DNA from: CAKSNH01 sp964422725
GTDB lineage: Bacteria > Bacillota > Clostridia > UBA1381
Direction: 5' to 3'
Assembly: GCA_964422725.1 (NCBI GenBank)
Contig: CAYRCC010000009.1
Span: forward strand, 1 to 61,166
Length of the DNA stretch: 61,166 nt
Each line of letters starts with the position of its first letter. Position 1 is the first letter of the stretch. A program made the translations under genes and the position numbers. Under the pieces are notes generated by a model. That model saw nothing but the letters and a program-made list of their open reading frames with translations. It made no database searches and had not been told where the DNA came from. Shown here one piece after another: positions 54,660 through 61,166 of this stretch.

Positions 54660-56129
54660 ATGAAGAACAGAATTATTACGGCTGCATTGGCGGCTGTCAT
54701 CACCTTGTCTATGGCATGTCCGGTAATGGCAAAAGAGCCGTATGTGGGATATACATATAATACTTACGGCGAAAAAGTACCGGCACCGAATGCGTATTTG
54801 CCGGAAAAGGTGCTGACGGGTATTGATATGGGTGTCGGTCAGTTAAATAAGCCTGCCGATATATTTGTTGATTCAAATAACGATGTTTACATATTGGATA
54901 CCGGAAACAACAGAATCGTTATTCTTGATGAAAACTTTAAAATGAAAAAGGTCATAGACAAATTTATGTTAAACGGCGCGGAAAGTCCGCTTAAAGATGC
55001 GTCGGGTATATTTGCCGTTCCGGAGGAAGGGAAAATTTATATTGCGGATAAGGGCAACGGACGTGTTGCTGTGTGCGATTACGAGGGTACGATTGTCCGC
55101 GAGGAGTTTAAGCCTAAGACGGAGTATTTGAGTGATGCGATTGTGTTTGCACCGAGGAAAATTGTGGTAAACAGCATAGGTACGATGTATGTGCTGTCGG
55201 AGAATATCAATCAGGGTATGGTTTCGATTGACTCCGAAGGTGTATTTCAGGGATTTTTCGGTGCTGAAAAAATCCAGCTTACACTGGCAGAACAGGCAGA
55301 CCTTATGTGGCGTAACTTCACAACAAAGGAACAGCAAAGCTATACAGTAACGTTTCAGCCGACGGAGTACACCAACATATTTATGGACAACGAGGACTTC
55401 ATTTATACGGCTACCGCTGTTGAAACATACACAACCGACCAAATAAAGCGACTGAATCCTAACGGAAAAAATATCTATTTTTCGCGTGTATACGGTGATT
55501 TGGGGGCAGAGATGGTAGACGGCGCCGCGGTAGTGTCGGCACTTATTGACGTGACTGTTGACGATGACGGATTCGTGTTTGCGCTTGACAAAAACTTCGG
55601 ACGTGTTTATATGTACGACGAGCAAGCGTGGGACTTGGCAATTTTCGGTACTAAAGATACTCTTTCGGGTACATTCGGCGAACCGATTGCTATAGAGAAC
55701 GTCAACGGAAAAATAATAGTGCTTGATAATATGAAAGCGAATATAGTGGTGTTTGAACCGACAGAGTACGGCAAAAACATTATTTCCGCGGTTAATTATC
55801 ACTACAAGGGAAGATATGAACAGGCAAAAGAACCGTGGCTTACGGTTAATAAGCTTAACAATAACTATGAGTGGGCGTATGCCGGAGTCGGCAGAGCGGA
55901 GCATATGATAGGTGAGTACAAATCGGCTATGGAAAATTTTGAAAAAGCCAATAACAAGGAGCTTTATTCAAAATCTAAGCTGAAATACAGGACATATCTG
56001 TTGCGCGAGCATTTTACACTGCTGACGGTTTCGCTGTTGGTGATAATAGTGGGTGCTTATCTCGGAGTTAAGTACAGGAAAAAAATCACAGGTTTTATTA
56101 AAAATAAAAAAGGGGGAAGGAGTATATGA
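54660..56129 (+). CDS. Exported NHL-repeat propeller protein with TPR and C-terminal anchor
   Basis: A 489-residue protein with a signal peptide (1-24) and NHL-type beta-propeller repeats at about 45-370 (NKPADIFVDSNNDVYILDTG, then GKIYIADKGNGRVAV). A TPR-like helical pair follows at about 378-445 (YKGRYEQAKEPW, GEYKSAMENFEKA). A single membrane helix near 453-470 has a basic cytoplasmic end. The body thus faces outward, anchored by its C-terminus. AGGAGG stands before the ATG, and the stop overlaps the YIP1 gene by ATGA. Inside an import operon it may be a scaffold or sensor that meets the solute-binding protein. The function is unknown. Confidence 0.8.
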   Translation: MKNRIITAALAAVITLSMACPVMAKEPYVGYTYNTYGEKVPAPNAYLPEKVLTGIDMGVGQLNKPADIFVDSNNDVYILDTGNNRIVILDENFKMKKVIDKFMLNGAESPLKDASGIFAVPEEGKIYIADKGNGRVAVCDYEGTIVREEFKPKTEYLSDAIVFAPRKIVVNSIGTMYVLSENINQGMVSIDSEGVFQGFFGAEKIQLTLAEQADLMWRNFTTKEQQSYTVTFQPTEYTNIFMDNEDFIYTATAVETYTTDQIKRLNPNGKNIYFSRVYGDLGAEMVDGAAVVSALIDVTVDDDGFVFALDKNFGRVYMYDEQAWDLAIFGTKDTLSGTFGEPIAIENVNGKIIVLDNMKANIVVFEPTEYGKNIISAVNYHYKGRYEQAKEPWLTVNKLNNNYEWAYAGVGRAEHMIGEYKSAMENFEKANNKELYSKSKLKYRTYLLREHFTLLTVSLLVIIVGAYLGVKYRKKITGFIKNKKGGRSI

Positions 56130-56770
56130 AAACAAGCTTTGCACAAATGAGTAAATGGAAGTATCCGTTCTATATCCTTCTTCATCCGTTTACCGGATTT
56201 CAGGAATTGAAGTATAATAAAAAGGGTTCTGTCGGTTATGCCGCTGTGTTTGTGTTTTTGTGGTATGCGATGGAGGTTACGAGTCGGGTTATGACGGACT
56301 TTGCGTTTAATGAGTATCGTCCGGAAAAACTGGATATTCGTATGGTTGCACTTATGACAATTGCGATATTTATTATTGCTGTTATATCAAATTGGTGTTT
56401 TTCGACGTTTATGGACGGTAAAGGCGCATTAAAGGATATATTTATAGCCGGTGCGTATTGTCTGATTCCGCTTATAATAACGACTGTCCTGTCGACGGTG
56501 TTCAGCTGGGTGTTGGTTGGCGAGGAGTCGGCGTTTGTAAACGCACTCACGCTTATCGGTCAACTCTGGACGGCATTTTTGATTATTGCCGCGGTGACGG
56601 AGGTTCACGATTTTAACCCGGGGCAAACGGTTGTAATGATTGCACTGACATTGCTCGGTATGCTTATTATGCTGTTTTTGGGATTTTTGGTGTACAGTCT
56701 TGTACAGCAGGTAATTATGTTTGTTGTAAACTTCAGCTATGAGCTGATTTACAGAATAACGATGAGATAG
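56126..56770 (+). CDS. YIP1-family membrane protein
   Basis: A 214-residue protein with about five membrane helices. Start and stop overlap the previous gene by four bases (ATGA), so translation is coupled. The pattern YPFYILLHPFTGFQELKYNKKGS at the N-terminus, GALKDIFIAGAYCLIPLI near 106-123 and the final helices match bacterial YIP1-type proteins (DUF1282 related). Such proteins have no established bacterial role. The tight coupling with the NHL/TPR protein suggests that the two form a membrane complex. Confidence 0.78.
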   Translation: MKTSFAQMSKWKYPFYILLHPFTGFQELKYNKKGSVGYAAVFVFLWYAMEVTSRVMTDFAFNEYRPEKLDIRMVALMTIAIFIIAVISNWCFSTFMDGKGALKDIFIAGAYCLIPLIITTVLSTVFSWVLVGEESAFVNALTLIGQLWTAFLIIAAVTEVHDFNPGQTVVMIALTLLGMLIMLFLGFLVYSLVQQVIMFVVNFSYELIYRITMR

Positions 56771-56781
56771 GGGGGATAGCG

Positions 56782-59046
56782 GTGAAAAAAAGAATTACGG
56801 CAATTTTAATTGCGGCCGGTATGCTGCTGTCCTCCGCGACCGCAGTGTTTGCAGAGCCGGAAACGGCTTTGAACGAGCCGGTTCAGACGGCGGCTGCGGC
56901 TGTGCCGGAAAACGGCGGAGTCAGTGTAAACTATCCTATACCGGATACGTTTGAACAGATAGCGGAAAACGATAATTACATTTTGTATGCAAATAAGGCA
57001 AACGGTGAAATTGCGGTTACGGTTAAGGCGAACGGCTATAATTGGTTCAGCAATCCGCAGGACCGCGACAATGACACCATAGCCGGCGGTGAAATCAAAA
57101 AACGACTGGAGTCGCAGGTGGTTATTTACTACACAAACGGCTCGTCAATATCGGTTGCCAGCAGTGCAACAGGCTGTGTGAACAGAAAGGGTTTATCATC
57201 GGATAAGATTGATAACGGAATAAAGTTTACATACAATTTCAAAGCCGCCGGATTTACAATTCCGGTTCAGTATGTACTCAAAGAGGACGGCTTGGAGGCG
57301 AAAGTTCTTCTTGAGGAGATTGATCCGCTTGTGGTGGTAAAGCAGCAGGGTACGGGCGACAATAAGTATGAAGTGGAATTTTATCTTTCAAAGATAGATT
57401 TTCTTCCGTTTTTCGGTGCTGCCGGTGTGAATGAGAACGGATACTTGTTTGTTCCGGAAGGCTCGGGTGCGTTGATTAACTTTAATAACGGTAAGGTTAA
57501 TTATACGTCGTACAGTGCGCCGATTTACGGACAGTACAAGGATTTGAATACCATGACAAATCTTACCAACGACTTGATAAGATTGCCTGTATACGGTTTA
57601 AAACGCGCAAATAACGCTTATTTGGCAATAATCGAGGAAAATGAAAGCACAGGACATATTAATGCGGCGGTAAGCGGCAGAGAAACAAGCTTTAACAATG
57701 TTTACAGTACAATCCAATACCGCGCAAGGGAAACAACTCCCGACGGTTGGTATGCACCGTTGTCGGAGCCTGTGTCCAAAGAGGGAAATTACAGTATTTT
57801 GTTTAAGTTCCTGACGGACGACAAATCAGATTATGCCGATATGGCACAGTCTTATCAGGATTATCTGATAAAGGAAAAGGGACTGGAAAAGTCGGAGGCG
57901 GCTTCAAAGAATGAACTGTATTTGGAAACATATGCCGGCGTGGAAAAGAATACAAGTGTTTTCGGAATAGTGCGGAAAATACTTGAACCGCTTTCGGATT
58001 ATGAGGACGTACAGAATATGGCTCAAAAATATATTGATGCGGGAATAGACAACCTGGTTATTAAATATAACGGTTGGACAAAAAACAGTCATCGTCAGGC
58101 GATTAAGACGAAAACGAGCTTTGAAAGAAAGCTTGGCGGAAAGTCGAAGTTTAATAAGCTTTTGAAGTTTACCGAGGAAAACGGGGTGGCATTTTATCCG
58201 GCTATGAACTTTGTTGAATATTCGGACAGCAAAAACGGATATTCACCGATATTTAATGCCTCAAAAACGCCTGACCAGTCACCGGCATACCAGAGGAGTC
58301 TTATGCGCAGTGAGGGAATGTTCGGCAGACGCTGGAGTTTGCTGAAGCCTAACGAGGTACAGCAGGCAAGCGGTAAGTTTATGAATTCATATCAAAAGCT
58401 GAATGTCGGCGGCATTGCGCTGGACAATATCGGTGAGATTGTCTATTCGGATAACACAAAGGACGGTATAAAACGCGGTCAGACCACGAAAATTTGGAGC
58501 GAGATTTTGAAGGATTATAAGGACAATGTCGGTTCTGTAATGGTTGACAATGCAAATGCGTATGCATTTACATACGCAGACCGTATTATTGATGCACCGC
58601 TTAATGAGTACGGCACAGAGCTTGCCGATGAGATTGTACCGTTTTATCAAATGGTGCTGCACGGATATGTTTCGTATTCGTCAACACCTGTAAATCTTGC
58701 GGGCGATTGGAAAAAGACAGTATTAAAAGCTGTTGAAACAGGCTCTAATCTGAACTTTACATTGATGAGTAAAAATACTGACAGCTTGCGTGATTCGTAT
58801 TTGAATAACTTATACAGCTGTGACCTTGAGGATTGGTTTGAAAAAACCGTTGAGGAATACAACAGAGTTGCGGCGGCGGCTGACGAAACAGCCGGCAAGG
58901 AAATGGTCGGACACTCAAAAATCGCTGAAGGTGTTTATGAAACGGTTTACGAGGGTAATGTAAAGACGATTGTTAATTATAACAGTGAACCTACTGCAAC
59001 CGCATACGGCACTGTGGACGGTATGGACTTTATTCTTGTAAAGTAA
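56782..59046 (+). CDS. Exported DUF5696 protein, putative TIM-barrel carbohydrate enzyme
   Basis: A 754-residue protein starting at GTG with GGGGGGA just before it, and a signal peptide at 1-25. The N-terminal half (about 45-350) is a beta-rich supersandwich-like domain. The second half resembles a TIM barrel, with strands such as GIDNLVIKYNGW near 418, GVAFYPAMNFVEYSD near 470, GGIALDNIGEIVYSD near 545 and SVMVDNANAYAFTYADR near 586. Acidic residues at strand ends are what a retaining glycoside hydrolase would show. DUF5696 is the family name I recall; I know of no proven activity. Its place between two permease pairs suggests a role on the transported sugar at the cell surface. Confidence 0.75.
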   Translation: MKKRITAILIAAGMLLSSATAVFAEPETALNEPVQTAAAAVPENGGVSVNYPIPDTFEQIAENDNYILYANKANGEIAVTVKANGYNWFSNPQDRDNDTIAGGEIKKRLESQVVIYYTNGSSISVASSATGCVNRKGLSSDKIDNGIKFTYNFKAAGFTIPVQYVLKEDGLEAKVLLEEIDPLVVVKQQGTGDNKYEVEFYLSKIDFLPFFGAAGVNENGYLFVPEGSGALINFNNGKVNYTSYSAPIYGQYKDLNTMTNLTNDLIRLPVYGLKRANNAYLAIIEENESTGHINAAVSGRETSFNNVYSTIQYRARETTPDGWYAPLSEPVSKEGNYSILFKFLTDDKSDYADMAQSYQDYLIKEKGLEKSEAASKNELYLETYAGVEKNTSVFGIVRKILEPLSDYEDVQNMAQKYIDAGIDNLVIKYNGWTKNSHRQAIKTKTSFERKLGGKSKFNKLLKFTEENGVAFYPAMNFVEYSDSKNGYSPIFNASKTPDQSPAYQRSLMRSEGMFGRRWSLLKPNEVQQASGKFMNSYQKLNVGGIALDNIGEIVYSDNTKDGIKRGQTTKIWSEILKDYKDNVGSVMVDNANAYAFTYADRIIDAPLNEYGTELADEIVPFYQMVLHGYVSYSSTPVNLAGDWKKTVLKAVETGSNLNFTLMSKNTDSLRDSYLNNLYSCDLEDWFEKTVEEYNRVAAAADETAGKEMVGHSKIAEGVYETVYEGNVKTIVNYNSEPTATAYGTVDGMDFILVK

Positions 59047-59070
59047 ACACTGAATGGAGGCGATTGAATA

Positions 59071-59949
59071 ATGAAAAAGAGAAAGTTATCTTTATCACAA
59101 AAAAATGATATGGTAGGCTATGGATTTATAGCCATTTGGCTTATCGGAGCTGTTTTCTTCTTTATAATTCCGGTAATTACGACTTTGATTTATTCGCTGA
59201 GCGATGTTACGGTTACTAAAGAGGGAATGAAAACCGCAATGGTTGGTTTGGAAAATTACAAAACAGCGCTGCTTGTTAATCCGGACTTCACACGCAGTTT
59301 GTGGGAGTCGTTGGTTGCTATGGTCGGTCAAGTGCCGATTATAGTGCTGTTCAGTATGGTAATTGCCGTAATTCTTAACCAGAATTTCAAAGGCAGAGGC
59401 GTGGCGCGTGTACTGTTCTTTCTTCCGGTTATAATAGCATCGGGTATATCAATACAGATTTTGACACAGAACGGTATGTCAACCGATGTAAGCGGTGAGG
59501 AAACTATGTTTATGTTTAAGGCGACGATATTTCCGGAGGAAATGGGCAGTTCCGGAATTATAATGTATTTGCAGAACTTGGTAAATCAGATATTTAACAT
59601 TTGCTGGAAATCGGGCATTCAGATTTTGCTGTTCCTTTCGGGACTTCAAACTGTGCCGAAATCATATTATGAGGTATCGTCATTGGAGGGCGCAACTCCA
59701 TGGGAAGAATTTTGGAAGATTACGTTCCCGTTGCTATCTCCTTTCAGCTTGCTGTGTGTAATATATACTATAATAGATACATTTACAGATTCGTCAAACA
59801 GAGTTATGACTCTTATAAAGAGTGCGTTTGACGGTTTGGATTACGGTTTGAGCTCGGCGATGTCGTGGGTATACTTTATAGTGATACTTGTGGTTGTGTT
59901 GCTGGTGCAGAAAGTTATTTTCCGTAATGTAGTGTATATGGAGGACTAA
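59071..59949 (+). CDS. Sugar ABC transporter permease, MalF type (second pair)
   Basis: A 292-residue permease with six predicted membrane helices and a larger outer loop near 135-165. The EAA loop EVSSLEGATPWEEFWKITFP lies near 198-217; Glu, Gly and Pro are kept, while the first Ala is Val. GGAGG is 12 bases before the ATG. It differs clearly from the permease at 52784, so the second pair is not a recent duplication of the first. Confidence 0.9.
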   Translation: MKKRKLSLSQKNDMVGYGFIAIWLIGAVFFFIIPVITTLIYSLSDVTVTKEGMKTAMVGLENYKTALLVNPDFTRSLWESLVAMVGQVPIIVLFSMVIAVILNQNFKGRGVARVLFFLPVIIASGISIQILTQNGMSTDVSGEETMFMFKATIFPEEMGSSGIIMYLQNLVNQIFNICWKSGIQILLFLSGLQTVPKSYYEVSSLEGATPWEEFWKITFPLLSPFSLLCVIYTIIDTFTDSSNRVMTLIKSAFDGLDYGLSSAMSWVYFIVILVVVLLVQKVIFRNVVYMED

Positions 59950-59998
59950 TACGATTGCAAAGTGTTTGCTTTGTCAATCAGAAAGGAATGGTTATAAG

Positions 59999-61042
59999 AT
60001 GGCGAAAGTTTCAGCTAATAAAGTGAAAAAAGAAAAAAGAGAAAGAAAACCTCTTAATAAAGAAACCATTAAAGAGTGGGCAACGCCGAATAACATAAAT
60101 CATTTGAAAAAGATTGTGGTATTTCGTGTATCGAAGTGGGTTTGGGCGATATTCAGAACGGCGCTTCTGGTCGGACTCGGATTTATCATTATTTATCCGC
60201 TTTTGACTATGCTGAGCTACACGTTTAACGGTGACTATACGGGAAATTCGACATTTGTTTGGATTCCGCAGAAGTTTACAATGAATAACTTAAAGCTTGC
60301 GGTAGAATTTTTGGAATATCCGGAGTCGGTGAAAAATACGCTTTTTATAGCGGTCGGCAGTTCGATACTTCAGATTTTGTCGTGTGCATTGGCAGGATAC
60401 GGATTTTCGAGATTTAATTTTAAGGGTAAGAATTTGCTGTTCCTTATAGTTATTTTGTCGATTATAGTGCCGCCGCAGACGTACATAATCTCTACATATC
60501 TTGATTATAAAGATTTTGATTTCTTCGGAATAGGCAGACTGATAGGCTTGATTTCAGGTAAACCGTTTACGGTAAATCTGGTTGATACGTACTGGTCGTT
60601 TTGGGTACCGTCTATGTTTGCACAGGGTATCCGCGGCGGATTGTATATATTCATATTTAAGCAGTTTTTTGCCGGTATGCCGAGAGATTTGGAAAATGCC
60701 GCAAAAATTGACGGCTGTAATGCGGTGCAGACATTTATGAAGATTATGTTGCCGAACGCGGGCTCGGCGTGTTTGACTGTATTTCTATTCTCATTCGTAT
60801 GGCACTGGAACGATTACTATGTTTCAAATATGATGTTCCAGAATAAAAATGAGCCGCTGGCGGTTGTTATTTTCCGAAAGTCTGATTTTATGCGTCAGAT
60901 GACGGGTTATACAGGTACAATAAACTATGAGTTTGTACTGAATGCATCTGTTTTGCTGAGTATATTGCCGTTGTTGCTGCTTTACTCGGTAGCCCAGAGA
61001 TACTTTATCGAAAGCGTTGCCAAGGTCAGCGTAAAGGGTTAA
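59999..61042 (+). CDS. Carbohydrate ABC transporter permease, MalG type (second pair)
   Basis: A 347-residue permease with a basic N-terminal tail of about 45 residues and six membrane helices. The EAA loop ENAAKIDGCNAVQTFMKIMLP lies near 236-256. ATG 59999 is chosen because AGAAAGGA precedes it; an upstream start at 59966 has no ribosome binding site. It is the last gene of the operon in the window and lies 49 bases after its MalF-type partner. No ATPase or regulator follows before the right edge. Confidence 0.9.
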   Translation: MAKVSANKVKKEKRERKPLNKETIKEWATPNNINHLKKIVVFRVSKWVWAIFRTALLVGLGFIIIYPLLTMLSYTFNGDYTGNSTFVWIPQKFTMNNLKLAVEFLEYPESVKNTLFIAVGSSILQILSCALAGYGFSRFNFKGKNLLFLIVILSIIVPPQTYIISTYLDYKDFDFFGIGRLIGLISGKPFTVNLVDTYWSFWVPSMFAQGIRGGLYIFIFKQFFAGMPRDLENAAKIDGCNAVQTFMKIMLPNAGSACLTVFLFSFVWHWNDYYVSNMMFQNKNEPLAVVIFRKSDFMRQMTGYTGTINYEFVLNASVLLSILPLLLLYSVAQRYFIESVAKVSVKG

Positions 61043-61053
61043 TATTATGTTGT

Positions 61054-61094
61054 GTCAAGTCATTTTTGCTGTGTATCGGCAGAAATGACTTGAC
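61054..61094 (+). terminator. Terminator-like hairpin after the ABC operon
   Basis: GTCAAGTCATTT pairs perfectly with AAATGACTTGAC, and the inner TGCTG pairs with CGGCA. It begins 11 bases after the last permease stop but has no T-run after it, so stopping is uncertain. The remaining 72 bases to the right edge show no gene. Confidence 0.45.
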
Positions 61095-61166
61095 TGCGTT
61101 TCGGGTAGCTTTTAATGTGTCACACAAATCGAATTTGCCGCTTTACAAAGGTGTGTACTTTATTGT

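Overview
The window looks like a scaffold from a Gram-positive, gut-type Clostridia (Firmicutes) genome specialised in pectin. The yaaA-recF-remB-gyrB block, RemB, MreB without an outer-membrane system, strong GGAGG ribosome binding sites, sigma-A promoters and clostridial-style surface proteins point that way. Pectin-degrading lineages such as Monoglobus are a reasonable comparison, but the assignment is inference. One 100-N gap (12330-12429) shows it is a scaffolded assembly.

Layout. (1) 283-8388: a plus-strand housekeeping run, recJ, relA/spoT, yaaA, recF, remB, gyrB, smpB. (2) 8440-12137: an alpha/beta hydrolase split by a one-base frameshift, then a heparinase II/III-like protein. (3) 12279-22922: pectin-related genes. 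These are a secreted PL11 rhamnogalacturonan lyase (minus strand, interrupted by the gap), an intracellular GH43, a secreted Cthe_2159-type beta-helix polysaccharide-binding protein and a secreted copper-amine-oxidase-like stalk-domain protein. (4) 23177-27187: minus-strand mreB-fabZ-trmN6-rsmI, and a separately promoted TIM-barrel amidohydrolase. (5) 27426-40387: a second PL11 lyase with a CBM96-type module, a 2015-residue GLUG-repeat surface protein, and a GH2 enzyme with an odd catalytic motif. Each is a monocistron with a terminator-like hairpin after it. (6) 40617-49520: housekeeping again: rnr, rlmL, nusB, a TsaD-like protein, xseA, xseB, ispA, a DUF212/PAP2-like membrane protein and a diguanylate cyclase. 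(7) 49870-61042: a tight eight-gene operon. It encodes a 965-residue solute-binding protein with an unusual N-terminal extension, two pairs of MalF/MalG-type permeases, a membrane-anchored NHL propeller/TPR protein, a YIP1-family membrane protein and a DUF5696 protein.

How the genes may work together (inference): the two PL11 lyases would cut the rhamnogalacturonan-I backbone outside the cell. The Cthe_2159-type, GLUG and stalk proteins would hold polysaccharide or enzymes at the surface. The ABC operon could import the released oligosaccharides, and the enzymes without signal peptides (GH43, GH2, heparinase-like) would finish them inside. No ABC ATPase, GH105 hydrolase or transcriptional regulator is present, so these would have to be encoded elsewhere. 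The strongest candidates for undescribed biology are the double-permease operon with its accessory proteins, and a small domain that recurs in four secreted proteins of this window.
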